From the NCBI GenBank assembly GCA_035873375.1, contig JAYWMQ010000043.1, positions 1-64,000 of the forward strand: a stretch of DNA of 64,000 nucleotides, read 5' to 3'. Positions 24,491-33,751 of this stretch are shown here, one piece after another. Under the pieces are notes generated by a model that saw only the letters and a list, made by a program, of their open reading frames with translations, did not search any database and had not been told where the DNA came from. Within the stretch, counting starts at the first letter, position 1. Every line of letters starts with the position of its first letter. This DNA is from Nitrospirota bacterium (GTDB lineage: Bacteria > Nitrospirota > Thermodesulfovibrionia > Thermodesulfovibrionales > JdFR-85). The position numbers and the translations under genes were made by a program.

Positions 24491-25579
24491 TCTAACCCAC
24501 GAGATACAGGCCTGAACAACTTTTGGATCAAACTGTTTGCCTGCACAGGTTGTGATCTCCCCGACGGTCTCTTCAATAGTCTTCTTTTTTCTGTAGGGCC
24601 GGTCGGACATCATGGCATCAAAGGCATCAGCTACTGCTAAAATTCTTGCCATAAGCGGTATCTCCTCTCCGCAAAGACCATGAATGCCTGTTCCGTCGTA
24701 ATGCTCATGGTGGTACCTTATACATTCGATGACCTCTTTAAAGCTGCTGAGCCCTGAAAGTATCTCTGCTCCAACTATTGGATGGCGCCTGATTTCAGAC
24801 CACTCTGCTTTGTTTAACTTGCCGTTTTTGTTTAATATCTCCTTGGGAGTGGCAATCTTTCCGATATCATGCAAAAGGCTGCTGACCCTCAGTTTTTCGA
24901 TCTCCTGACCATCAAGATCGAGCAGTTCAGCAATTGACAGCGCATAACGTGTCACCCTTTCGGTATGTCCTGCAGTCCACAGGGATGATGCCTCAAGGGC
25001 CTTTACAAATGACCTGATGGTCTCTATCAGGAATACCTGCATTTCCTGTGTGAGAAGGGCGTTCTCAATAAAAAGGGCTGCCTGGGAGGCAATAGTGGTC
25101 AGTAACTTTATATCTCCTGAATAGAATTCCCTGCCGTCTGTCTTGTCAGCCACCATAAGGACGCCGATGATCTGTTTTTTACCGGCCAGAGGGGTTATGA
25201 GAAGTGAGTTGCATTTGATTTTGTTCAGTCTTTCTTCGTGGGTATTGTGGTTACATACAGCAATTGCCTTGTTTGAACGAATTGCTCTCCACAGAATATT
25301 GTTCCCTTTCTTGAAGGCCGTGTCCGCATCCCAGTCACCGATATATGCCTGTGTATACAATTCTCCGGAATCTTCATTCAGAAATAGTACGACTCCGGTT
25401 CTAACACTTAGTGATGATGCGGCCTTTTTTAAAAGCAGATAACAGATTCCATCGACCCCGAGCCCTGAAAATTCCTCGGAAAGCATGTAGAGGAGGGATA
25501 ATTCCTCATAGGTATCGCTTAATTCGGTTACCGTGGCCTTCAGGTCTTCTTTAAGCCTATCTGTTTCCAAGTTGTTCAA
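24446..25579 (-). CDS. GAF and HD-GYP domain protein with altered GYP motif
   Basis: A 377-residue protein: coiled coil (1-30), GAF sensor domain (about 35-175), and HD-GYP domain (about 185-365). The HD part is intact (LLHDIGKIATP, HPIVGAEIL) but the GYP motif reads HHEHYDGTGIHG, with Ile-His in place of Tyr-Pro, so activity or specificity towards cyclic dinucleotides may differ. ADAFDAMMSDRPYRKKK is normal. The start is TTG 25579, with GGAG 7 nt upstream, inside the end of the receiver gene (23-bp overlap). It forms an operon with the receiver protein and the histidine kinase. Confidence 0.93.
   Translation of the reverse strand: MNNLETDRLKEDLKATVTELSDTYEELSLLYMLSEEFSGLGVDGICYLLLKKAASSLSVRTGVVLFLNEDSGELYTQAYIGDWDADTAFKKGNNILWRAIRSNKAIAVCNHNTHEERLNKIKCNSLLITPLAGKKQIIGVLMVADKTDGREFYSGDIKLLTTIASQAALFIENALLTQEMQVFLIETIRSFVKALEASSLWTAGHTERVTRYALSIAELLDLDGQEIEKLRVSSLLHDIGKIATPKEILNKNGKLNKAEWSEIRRHPIVGAEILSGLSSFKEVIECIRYHHEHYDGTGIHGLCGEEIPLMARILAVADAFDAMMSDRPYRKKKTIEETVGEITTCAGKQFDPKVVQACISWVRLTHEIIPPEPESHI
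24477..24505. terminator. Perfect stem-loop over two convergent gene ends
   Basis: A 13-bp perfect stem (24477-24489 with 24493-24505, starting ATCTCGTGGG) with a 3-nt loop. It spans the stop codon of the TatD-radical SAM gene and lies inside the last codons of the HD-GYP gene. No T-run follows, so it could be an RNA-stabilising or bidirectional transcription-arrest hairpin. Confidence 0.5.
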
Positions 25580-25925
25580 GTACCAACTCCAAAAGGATTC
25601 GGGGGCTGAAAGGTTTTGTTATGTAGCGGTCAACTCCGCACTTGATTCCCAACTTTTCATCATCCTCCTGTCCTTTTGCCGTTAACATGAAAACCGGTAT
25701 GTTTGCAAGGTCAGGGTCGGTCTTTATTGTTTTGCAGATGCTTATCCCGCTGATCTCCGGCATCATCCAGTCAAGGATGATCAAGTCGGGCATCTCCCTG
25801 CGTATTACATCAACAGCGTTTTTGCTCTCCCTGAGAGTAACAACCTCGAGCCCTCCACGTCTCAACTTGTCCTCTATCATCATCAATATAAAGGGTTCAT
25901 CATCAATTACCATCACTTTAGGCAT
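25557..25925 (-). CDS. Single-domain response regulator
   Basis: A 122-residue receiver domain only. D8/D9 in VIDDEP form the acidic pocket, D52 in LIILDWMMP is the phosphoacceptor, T in MLTAKG and K in YITKPFS complete the switch. With no output domain it probably acts by protein contact or as a phosphorelay step. Its start overlaps the histidine kinase end by 8 bp and its end overlaps the HD-GYP gene by 23 bp, so the three are coupled: kinase to receiver to cyclic-dinucleotide turnover is a reasonable but unproven path. Confidence 0.96.
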   Translation of the reverse strand: MPKVMVIDDEPFILMMIEDKLRRGGLEVVTLRESKNAVDVIRREMPDLIILDWMMPEISGISICKTIKTDPDLANIPVFMLTAKGQEDDEKLGIKCGVDRYITKPFSPRILLELVLEQLGNR

Positions 25926-28900
25926 CTTTCATTCTCCTGTAAGGCAGGGTGATAATAACGCTTGTTCCTTTATTTAATCTACTCCTGATATCGATGTTTC
26001 CGTGGTGTATCCTTACTATCTCTTTACAAAGGGCAAGCCCGAGTCCGGTGCCTTTGGTCCTTTCTCCGTGTGCTCCCCTGTAGAAGTGTTTACTCAGGTT
26101 TGCAATATCATTCTCGGGAATGCCCCATCCCGTGTCAGACACTTCCAGTATAACATATTCACCGGAATATCTTACTCTCAGATTTATGTAACAGCCAGGG
26201 TCAGAGTACTTGATGGCATTATCAAGGAGATTGAGAAGGAGTTGTCTCAGTTTTTCCCTGTCACCATAAAACCCTTTTATGTCAGGGTCTACCTCGGTCA
26301 AGAGGGAAATGTTCTTGTTTGCGACGGGGGTATTAAGAACTCTCTTTATGGATTCAACAATTTCTGAAAAATCAATAATACTGAATCTTATGGGTTCTTT
26401 ACCGCTTTCAATTTTTGAAATACTCAGCAGGTCTGAAACCATCTCAGTGAGTCTCATCCCTTCTTCATAAATGGTCAAAAGATATTCCCGGGCTCTCGCA
26501 CCTGCAATCTCTCCATCCATGAGCATTTCAGTTAATCCAACAATTGCCGACAGGGGAGTCCTGAACTCATGGGAGACGGAACGAATAATGTCTGTCTTCA
26601 TCCTGTCTATCTCTTTTTCTCTGGTAATATCCCTGAAGACCTGTACTGCCCCGTAAATCCTGTTGGCAGAATCCATGAGAGGAAGTGAGCTTACATGGAT
26701 TACATTTCCTTTCCCTTTTTCCGGTATAAACTCTGCTGATGCCGTCTCTCCTTTGAGAGACTTTACTATAGGGCACGCATTCCCTTCTATGGGCTCACTG
26801 AAAATCTCCGTGTAGTCCCTTCCAACAAGATTGGTGGCCGGTATCCCCAATATTCTCTCTGCAGAACGGTTCACTGATATAATCACTCCATTGGTATCTA
26901 CAGTGCAGACACCTTCAGACATGGTGTTCAGAATAGCTTCAGCCAGACCATGGTCAATTCTCCTCTTTTCATAAATCTGGCTCCTCTCAAGGGCTACTCC
27001 GAAGATGCTTGAAATGATGCGGAGAAAATGTATTTCATCATCACGATACTCCCGTGATGTCCTGGTCATGGCTGTAAAGACTCCAAGGACATTTTCTCCA
27101 ACTACTACAGGCATTGACAATGCCGACCTGAATCCCAGGCTCTTGAGGTCTTCTGTAAAAAGGAAACGCTCATCAGTATTTATATCATAAACACTTATGT
27201 GTGTGCCTTTGGCAGTAGCATAAGTCTCTGTTGATGGTACATCCATTTTAAGTGTGGCGGTTTGTGGTTGCATCCCGTCAAAATATCTGAGGACAAGTGA
27301 GTTGTTGTCTCTTTTTTCCCAGAAGAATATCGCATCAGAGGCGAGAAACTCCTTTATCAGAGAGGATGTGCAATGGATGACCTCATCCATATCTCTTGCA
27401 GATGTGAGTTCCGAGGATAACTCAAGGAGGTCCCGCTGTTCCTGAAAGCGGCGGTTTTTCTGAGTCTCAAACATCTCTTTCATCTTTTCGTAAAACCTGA
27501 TATTTTCAAGGGCCAGTCCGGTCATCTCACCAACCGCTCTCAACAGCCGCTCCTCTTCCATGGTAAAAAAGTGCTCTTTGGACTTAAAGAGGCAATAGAC
27601 ACCAAGCACGCGGTCTTTACCTTTTACAGGGATGCAACAGTAGCCCTTTATGCCCGTATCTTTAAATGCAGATAGGGTGATTCTGCTGTCAGAACTCAGG
27701 TCTGAGGATGTCATTACCTCACCTGTTACAGCGACTCTTCCAGGTATATCATCACCAAGTTTTATCCTGACAGCGGTTGAAGTGCATTGCTCAGCGATTC
27801 CCATGTGACAGGAACATACAAGCGTGCGGGTCTCCTCGTCGAGAATGAATATACAGCCGCCATCCATATCGAGAGCCCCTCTGAGTCTGTCAAGCACATT
27901 AGAGAAAATCTCCTCCGCCTTTAGGGATTGATTTATAATAGAGGCGATGGAATTCAGGAGGACGAGTTCCCTGTTTCTCCTGTTAATCTCATCCATGTGC
28001 TTCACACGTTCTGTTACGTCTCTCATGATTTCGAGTGCCTCAACGACCTTGCCTTCAGAATTCCTGACAGGAGAGGCTATGACTTCTACATAACACTTGC
28101 TTCCCCCCTCGTCATAATGTTCATGGATGGTTCTCCAGGTTCCACCATTGGTAAAGACCCCCTGAATAGGACAGTCCTCACCTTCCATCCAGCAGGGTCT
28201 GGAAGAATTGTGAGTGATTTCATGACATTTTTTTTCGGTAATGTTATTTCCATACCTGGTGAGGGCAGCAACATTGGCCTTCAGTATCCTGTAATCGTTA
28301 TTGATAATCAGTATCGAGTCTTCAATACTATTCATTATCGTTTCGAGATAGTCTCTTGATTCCTTAAGTTCCTTTACCAGTTTGGTTTGCTCCCTGAAGT
28401 CTTTTATAATTCCTATCTTGCCGACGACCTCGCCATCCCTGATTATGGGAGCGCCAGTTATAAGTACGGGTATCTGAGAGCCATTTTTGGCAATAATGTT
28501 AATCTCATAAGTGGAATGCTCTCCCTTGTGTCTCTTCAGGCCGAGTTCCTTTTTCATTATCATTGCATTTTCCGTGTCGAGAAAATCATATATTGATGAT
28601 CCGATCACCTGATTGCGCTCATAACCGAACATCTTTGTAAAGGCCGGGTTTATGTCAACTATTATATCGTTTAAATCGACCACCCACAGTGCATCCATCA
28701 TTGTCTTGACATAGGTATCCTTGTTCTGTAATTCTTCCGTCTTGGTCTTGAGATTTGTTAACATTTCATTGAATATCGTTGTGACCTCGCCGAGTTCGTC
28801 CGCCGAATAGACAGGTATTTTTACGTCAAGATTTCCCCCCTTTACGGCTTCTGCACCGGCATAAAGGGCCTTGATGGGTTTAAGAAACCTCCTTGAAGAA

Positions 28901-29151
28901 AAGATGGAAAGTATAAAGGCAAGGAAAAAGGCATAAAAGGAGATGCTCATAAGGTGCGTGAATATCTCTTTAAAGAATTCATCCTGAATAGCACGGGTAT
29001 CCTTGAGCTTGCCTTTCTCTACAAGAACCTCTACATTTGCAAACATCCCTTTCAGGTCTTTACGCAAAGAGAAGGAAAGGGGCAGTATAAGGGCAATTGA
29101 GAAGATGAGGAAGTTTATAAGGAATCTATATATGAGCTTTGTCTTAAACAT
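25918..29151 (-). CDS. Membrane histidine kinase with HAMP, PAS and GAF domains
   Basis: A 1077-residue sensor kinase. Two membrane helices (about 8-28 and 66-86) bracket a short periplasmic segment; then HAMP (about 88-140), PAS (about 145-260), PAS (about 268-385, with PCWMEGEDCPI cysteines), GAF (about 400-555), GAF (about 580-735), PAS (about 745-860), HisKA with the phospho-His in SVSHEFRTPLS (about 880) and a HATPase with LLDNAIKYS, DTGWGIP and GTGLGLAL. The many small-molecule domains suggest integration of redox, gas or metabolite signals. Its ATG overlaps the upstream YeiH-family stop (TAATG), so it is coupled to that transporter. Confidence 0.96.
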   Translation of the reverse strand: MFKTKLIYRFLINFLIFSIALILPLSFSLRKDLKGMFANVEVLVEKGKLKDTRAIQDEFFKEIFTHLMSISFYAFFLAFILSIFSSRRFLKPIKALYAGAEAVKGGNLDVKIPVYSADELGEVTTIFNEMLTNLKTKTEELQNKDTYVKTMMDALWVVDLNDIIVDINPAFTKMFGYERNQVIGSSIYDFLDTENAMIMKKELGLKRHKGEHSTYEINIIAKNGSQIPVLITGAPIIRDGEVVGKIGIIKDFREQTKLVKELKESRDYLETIMNSIEDSILIINNDYRILKANVAALTRYGNNITEKKCHEITHNSSRPCWMEGEDCPIQGVFTNGGTWRTIHEHYDEGGSKCYVEVIASPVRNSEGKVVEALEIMRDVTERVKHMDEINRRNRELVLLNSIASIINQSLKAEEIFSNVLDRLRGALDMDGGCIFILDEETRTLVCSCHMGIAEQCTSTAVRIKLGDDIPGRVAVTGEVMTSSDLSSDSRITLSAFKDTGIKGYCCIPVKGKDRVLGVYCLFKSKEHFFTMEEERLLRAVGEMTGLALENIRFYEKMKEMFETQKNRRFQEQRDLLELSSELTSARDMDEVIHCTSSLIKEFLASDAIFFWEKRDNNSLVLRYFDGMQPQTATLKMDVPSTETYATAKGTHISVYDINTDERFLFTEDLKSLGFRSALSMPVVVGENVLGVFTAMTRTSREYRDDEIHFLRIISSIFGVALERSQIYEKRRIDHGLAEAILNTMSEGVCTVDTNGVIISVNRSAERILGIPATNLVGRDYTEIFSEPIEGNACPIVKSLKGETASAEFIPEKGKGNVIHVSSLPLMDSANRIYGAVQVFRDITREKEIDRMKTDIIRSVSHEFRTPLSAIVGLTEMLMDGEIAGARAREYLLTIYEEGMRLTEMVSDLLSISKIESGKEPIRFSIIDFSEIVESIKRVLNTPVANKNISLLTEVDPDIKGFYGDREKLRQLLLNLLDNAIKYSDPGCYINLRVRYSGEYVILEVSDTGWGIPENDIANLSKHFYRGAHGERTKGTGLGLALCKEIVRIHHGNIDIRSRLNKGTSVIITLPYRRMKDA

Positions 29152-30089
29152 TATATTAAGTAGAAGAGGAGGAATTGGGCTACTAAAATGATAATAATCG
29201 ATAAGACCACGATTATGAGTGGTTTAATCCCTTCCTCTGTAATAGATTCGAAATCCACCGACAGTCCGATTGCGGCCAGTGCGGTAGCGAGGGAAAAACG
29301 GCTGATGGGTGCAGAGATGTCTGAGAGCCAGCCGAGCTTGAAGATGTTTACCACAACGGCAAGGAGGACAAAGACGGCTATGAACCAGGGGATATAGATG
29401 CGCCTGTCTTCTTTCCTGGAGAGGAAGACGGTCAGGGTTACAAGGAAGACGAGAAAAGACATTCTGAGGAGTTTATACTTGAGGGCTGTTGTTACACATT
29501 CGCTCCCGTATGTGGATGCCGCTACCTTTATCTGTCCGATCATCGGCAGCGTTGTGCCGGTAATAAAGGCAAATTCCTTCACCCCTATATCAAAGAAGTT
29601 TGCAAATATAGGATAGGCTATCATCCCAAAAAGACCGTAGATCATCACGACAATCAGAGAGATGGAAGTCTCTTCACTGTCTGATTTTATCAGGGGGGAG
29701 ACAATTGCAATTGCTGATGCCCCGCAGATTGACATGCCCGTGGCAAGCAGTATCCGGATATTTTTTCTTACCCCAAACCATTTTGAGATGAAGTAGACAA
29801 GGGTAAATATTGCAACAAAAGTGGGAAAGACCAGAGGGGTCATGGCAGGGTCAATCTCTCTTATCGAGAGCTGTGCCCCATAAAGGGCTATCCCAACAGG
29901 GAGGAATATCTTGATTGCGAGATTAATTCCGTCATTCAGAAAGTTTCTGTCCTCCAGGATGTTGGAGAATAACATTCCAAGGATTATCGAGATTGCCAGG
30001 GCATCAAAAGTGGGATGAATATAGGAGAGAATAAAGGCAATAACAGCAATAACGAGAGATATTATCAGACCAGACAGTTTCTTTACCAT
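29151..30089 (-). CDS. YeiH/UPF0324 family membrane transporter (putative sulfate exporter)
   Basis: A 312-residue protein with about ten membrane helices. Family signs are HPTFDALAISIILGMLFSN, IALYGAQLS, GMSICGASAIAIVSP (the hallmark loop, about residues 128-142) and TTLPMIGQIKVA. YeiH-type proteins are annotated as putative sulfate exporters, on limited evidence. I start at ATG 30089, just before the first helix; a TTG at 30149 would add a charged tail and has no ribosome binding site. Its stop shares bases with the kinase start, suggesting that the kinase responds to or controls what this protein moves. Confidence 0.88.
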   Translation of the reverse strand: MVKKLSGLIISLVIAVIAFILSYIHPTFDALAISIILGMLFSNILEDRNFLNDGINLAIKIFLPVGIALYGAQLSIREIDPAMTPLVFPTFVAIFTLVYFISKWFGVRKNIRILLATGMSICGASAIAIVSPLIKSDSEETSISLIVVMIYGLFGMIAYPIFANFFDIGVKEFAFITGTTLPMIGQIKVAASTYGSECVTTALKYKLLRMSFLVFLVTLTVFLSRKEDRRIYIPWFIAVFVLLAVVVNIFKLGWLSDISAPISRFSLATALAAIGLSVDFESITEEGIKPLIIVVLSIIIILVAQFLLFYLI

Positions 30090-30214
30090 TACTTTAAACT
30101 TACCATAAAGGATCTTTTTTTTCAAGCTGACATTAGTATATCTCTTCAATAGCGCAGCTCTTTTTTACAGAAATTCTTTTTTGCCTTAAAGTACCGCAGT
30201 AGCCGGAGCCCAAA

Positions 30215-31999
30215 ATGAGTTATAATATTTTGATGGCAAGAGGGTTAATCATCATAGGTCTTTTGGGTGTGTTGGCAGGTGTCTTCTCAGGGGTTGTCTT
30301 TTGGAGCCTCTCTGACCTGCCAAAGATTGAGGCCCTTGAGGAGTATAACCCTATTGAGGCATCAAAAGTCTATTCCTCCTCAGGTGACGTTATTGCCGAG
30401 TATTATGTTGAGAGGCGTACCTTTGTCCCGTTTTACAGAATCCCGGGGTATGTGAGGAATGCATTTGTGGCAATTGAGGATGAGAGGTTTTACAGTCATC
30501 ATGGTATTGATTTGATCGGTATAGCAAGGGCCCTGGTTTATGACATCAAGGCAGGCAGGATTGTTCAGGGTGGCAGCACTATAACGCAACAGCTTGCAAA
30601 ACTGCTCTTTCTCAAGCCCGAGAGGAATATTTCAAGAAAGATAAAGGAGGCGGCACTATCCATACAGATTGAGAAGAGGTATACAAAGGACGAAATAATG
30701 GGGCTTTACCTGAACCAGGCATATTTCGGCACCAAGGCATACGGAATTGAGGCTGCATCCCATACGTATTTTAATAAATCCACGGAAGAGCTGACACTTG
30801 CAGAGGCTGCCCTTCTGGCAGCCATCCCGAGGGCGCCTTCATATTACTCGCCATTCAAGAATCCGGAGAAGGCACTTAAGAGGCGGAACCTTGTTCTCAG
30901 AAAGATGTTAAGCCTTGGATATATAACTGAAGAGGAGTATAATGCGGCAATAGAAGAACCCCTGCCCGACAAGGTACACAGGAGACGTTACAAGGCCCCG
31001 TATTTTATTGAGTATCTGAGGGATATACTTGAACGCAGATACTCGGACAGTCTCTACACTGCGGGTCTGAGGATATATTCAACCCTTGACATGCATATGC
31101 AGGAGGTTGCAGAGAAGGCCGTAACCAAAGGTGTGCAGGCACTTGACAAGAGGATTGACCCTGGAGTGCAGGCTGCCCTGCTTGCCGTGGATCTGGAGAC
31201 AGGAGAGGTCAAGGCTATGGTGGGGGGGACGGACTTCTGGCAGACCCAGTTCAACAGGGTAACCCAGGCATACAGACAACCCGGCTCTGCATTCAAACCG
31301 TTTGTATACCTGGCAGCACTGGAGAAGGGGTTTATCCCTGAAGACGTGATTGTGGATACCGAGGTGGGGTATCCAACCCCGGATAACAAGGATGTCTGGT
31401 CTCCGCGGAATTATGAAAAACAATATAATGGCGAGGTAACGCTCAGATATGCACTCGCACACAGTCTGAACTCGGCAACAGTATGTCTTGCTGATACGAT
31501 AGGGATTAGAAGTGTTGTCAGGACGGCAAGGGAGGTAGGGATACGCCGTAAGGTCAAACCCTACCTTTCATCGGCAATCGGGGCATCAGAGGCGACACTT
31601 AAGGATATGGTCTATGGTTATGCAACCCTTGCACGGGGGTACAGGCTGAAACCACTCTTTATCGACAGGGTTACAGACCGAGACGGGCTGACCCTGGAGG
31701 AGAATTACCCGGGGGCCGACAGGGTCATTGATGAGGCAGTGGTGGATGAAATCAGGGATATGCTCCGCTCCGTTATCCTTCAGGGTACCGGAAGGATGGC
31801 GAGGGTAATCAAGCGGCCTGTTTATGGAAAGACAGGTACAACCAATGACTACACCGATGCATGGTTTGTCGGTTTTGATGACAGGGTGGCCGTGGGAGTA
31901 TGGGTTGGAAGGGATGACCATACCCCTATCGGTGACAAGGAGACAGGGGCAAGGGCGGCCCTTCCGATATGGATAGATTTTATGAAGAACTACCGATGA
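30215..31999 (+). CDS. Class A penicillin-binding protein 1A
   Basis: A bifunctional peptidoglycan synthase of 594 residues, short for the class. One N-terminal anchor helix (about 8-30) is followed by a GT51 glycosyltransferase (about 60-235) with [12 protein letters not shown] and [11 protein letters not shown]. The transpeptidase domain (about 310-590) has the active Ser in [12 protein letters not shown] (SxN) and YGKTGTT (KTG). The short length reflects missing extra domains between and after the catalytic modules. GGAG lies 6 nt before ATG 30215. An ATG at 30233 follows a TATAAT and is less likely. It converges with a protease gene. Confidence 0.96.
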   Translation: MSYNILMARGLIIIGLLGVLAGVFSGVVFWSLSDLPKIEALEEYNPIEASKVYSSSGDVIAEYYVERRTFVPFYRIPGYVRNAFVAIEDERFYSHHGIDLIGIARALVYDIKAGRIVQGGSTITQQLAKLLFLKPERNISRKIKEAALSIQIEKRYTKDEIMGLYLNQAYFGTKAYGIEAASHTYFNKSTEELTLAEAALLAAIPRAPSYYSPFKNPEKALKRRNLVLRKMLSLGYITEEEYNAAIEEPLPDKVHRRRYKAPYFIEYLRDILERRYSDSLYTAGLRIYSTLDMHMQEVAEKAVTKGVQALDKRIDPGVQAALLAVDLETGEVKAMVGGTDFWQTQFNRVTQAYRQPGSAFKPFVYLAALEKGFIPEDVIVDTEVGYPTPDNKDVWSPRNYEKQYNGEVTLRYALAHSLNSATVCLADTIGIRSVVRTAREVGIRRKVKPYLSSAIGASEATLKDMVYGYATLARGYRLKPLFIDRVTDRDGLTLEENYPGADRVIDEAVVDEIRDMLRSVILQGTGRMARVIKRPVYGKTGTTNDYTDAWFVGFDDRVAVGVWVGRDDHTPIGDKETGARAALPIWIDFMKNYR

Positions 32000-32003
32000 C
32001 GCG

Positions 32004-32852
32004 TTAATTCTTTTCAGATTTCTGGTTTGTCGGCCCCCTGAATCGTGGTATGGGCAGGTATTCAACCGATGGTTGCTGTCTTACGGGTTGCGGATAGAGG
32101 CTCATCAACTGGTAGAATTCAGGGGGAATTTTGTTGCTCACATTAAGGCCGAGTGTATTTACCTCTTCATATGTTATGGGATAGTCATGTGTCCACCTGC
32201 CTTCTGAAAGGATTGTTGCAAGTTCTTCGGCCTTGTCAGGAGGATACTTGCCTTCGAGAAGTGAACCGACCTGTTTCTTCAACTGTTTCATCGCCTTTTT
32301 CCCGATATCTGCAAGCAGCCACGTCCTGTCATCAATCTCCGAGAGAGGCTTTGTCTCAACCAGCTTAACAAGAGATGCTGCAGGATACTCGCCAATCTGG
32401 GGATCGACAGGGCCAAGGACTGCGTGCTCTCCCATCACTATCTCATCAGCAGAGAGGGCTATAAGAGTGCCTCCGGACATTGCATAATGGGGCACAAATA
32501 CCGTTACCTTTCCACGATGCCTTTTTATTGCATGAGCAATCTGGTAGGATGCAAGCACAAGCCCCCCGGGTGTATGAAGTACCAGATCAAGGGGCATCTC
32601 GGGGTCGGTCATATGGATGGCCCTGATTACCTCCTCGGAGTCATTGATATTGATATACCTGAGGATGGGAAAGCCGAGGAGGCTCATTGTCTCCTGCCTG
32701 TGTGCAAGCAGGATTACCCTTGAACTGCGTTTTTTCTCGATTTTGGCAATAAGCTTCTGTCTCGATGCCTCAAGGAGCCGCTGTTTAAGGACAGGCTGAA
32801 GTGCGGTAAGCATAAAGAAGAGCCAGAATATGCTGAATATGTCGACGTTCAT
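32004..32852 (-). CDS. Membrane-bound SppA/SDH-type serine protease
   Basis: A 282-residue protein of the Clp-protease/crotonase superfamily, in the group named after serine dehydrogenase proteinase. One N-terminal helix (about 4-20) anchors it. LVLHTPGGLVLASYQIA forms the oxyanion region and HYAMSGGTLIALSADEIVMGEHAVLGPVDPQIG carries the nucleophilic Ser in MSGGT. A later Lys in the helix around 185-195 may be the base. Such enzymes likely degrade membrane proteins or signal peptides. GGAGG stands before the ATG. It follows the rhomboid gene on the same strand after 21 bp. Confidence 0.88.
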   Translation of the reverse strand: MNVDIFSIFWLFFMLTALQPVLKQRLLEASRQKLIAKIEKKRSSRVILLAHRQETMSLLGFPILRYININDSEEVIRAIHMTDPEMPLDLVLHTPGGLVLASYQIAHAIKRHRGKVTVFVPHYAMSGGTLIALSADEIVMGEHAVLGPVDPQIGEYPAASLVKLVETKPLSEIDDRTWLLADIGKKAMKQLKKQVGSLLEGKYPPDKAEELATILSEGRWTHDYPITYEEVNTLGLNVSNKIPPEFYQLMSLYPQPVRQQPSVEYLPIPRFRGPTNQKSEKN

Positions 32853-32873
32853 ATACCCTCCTTTGGGTCTTTT

Positions 32874-33602
32874 TTATTTATAGAGATTGGAATATATCTC
32901 GTCAGGAAAATATCTGCGATAAGAGCGCTTCTTCTTCCTGAAGACGGGTAAGAGCACGATGCCTGCAATAAAGCCCCCGATATGCGCCCACCACGCTATC
33001 CCCCCGCCGGTTTTAGGTGTAAGCAGGGAGAACGTACCTGAAAATACCTGTGATGCGAACCAGACACCGAGATACAGGAAGGCCGGTATTTCGATGAAGA
33101 ACGGCAGAAAGAAGATCGGTATCAGCGTAATAACCCGTGCAGTGGGAAACATTACAAAGTAAGCACCCATTACACCTGCAATTGCACCTGAGGCGCCAAT
33201 AGCCGGAACGGTTGAGTGCATATCAAAGATAAAGTATGTAATGCTGGCTGCAATACCTGAGAGCAGATAGAATACAAGGAATCTGCCATGGCCCATTCTG
33301 TCCTCTACGTTATCGCCAAAGAGATAGAGCATCCACATGTTACCTATAATATGTATCCAACCACCGTGGAGGAACATGTTTGTTATAAAAGGCCAGTAGT
33401 CGTCGAGGGGGAGTCCAAACAGAACCGCCCAATCCGGATGGGAATACCTTGCAGGTACTACGCCGAAGAGATAGAAGAGTTGTTTGAGACTGTCTTCGGG
33501 AAGGGATATTTCGAAAAGAAAGACTATCCCATTTATCAGGATTATCATCCATGTAATATACGGGAATTCCCTGCGCGGTACTGTATCCTTGACCGGAAAC
33601 AT
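32874..33602 (-). CDS. Rhomboid family intramembrane serine protease
   Basis: A 242-residue protein with six or seven membrane helices. The rhomboid signs are complete: WIHIIGNMWMLYLFGDNVEDRMGHGRF (L1 loop and Asn/His-rich helix 2), the catalytic Ser in GASGAIAGVMGAYFV (about residue 137) and the catalytic His in WWAHIGGFIAG (about 207). Rhomboids cut transmembrane segments of client proteins. The ATG at 33602 has AGGG just upstream. It probably forms an operon with the SppA-like protease downstream, a pairing that suggests membrane protein quality control. Confidence 0.95.
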   Translation of the reverse strand: MFPVKDTVPRREFPYITWMIILINGIVFLFEISLPEDSLKQLFYLFGVVPARYSHPDWAVLFGLPLDDYWPFITNMFLHGGWIHIIGNMWMLYLFGDNVEDRMGHGRFLVFYLLSGIAASITYFIFDMHSTVPAIGASGAIAGVMGAYFVMFPTARVITLIPIFFLPFFIEIPAFLYLGVWFASQVFSGTFSLLTPKTGGGIAWWAHIGGFIAGIVLLPVFRKKKRSYRRYFPDEIYSNLYK

Positions 33603-33739
33603 AAAACCCTGACAACCCCCCTGCTCAATGATACTGGAAATGAATACGGCAATGGATTATTTATAAATGGCTTTTCAATTTATGATATAAGTATAATATA
33701 TTTTAACAACAAACGGTGAATTTTTCAGGCTACCGGCCA

Positions 33740-33745
33740 GGGAGG
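33740..33745 (+). promoter_or_regulatory. Shine-Dalgarno pointing to an ATA start
   Basis: GGGAGG lies exactly 6 nt upstream of ATA 33752, the codon where the conserved N-terminus of the NYN protein begins. Neither the in-frame GTG at 33716 nor the TTG at 33761 has a suitable site. Confidence 0.5.
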
Positions 33746-33751
33746 TTTAAA

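Noticed and set aside
30221-30235. TATAAT followed by ATG suggesting a leaderless PBP1A
   Set aside because: An upstream ATG (30215) has GGAG at 6 nt and keeps the frame, so ordinary initiation is simpler.
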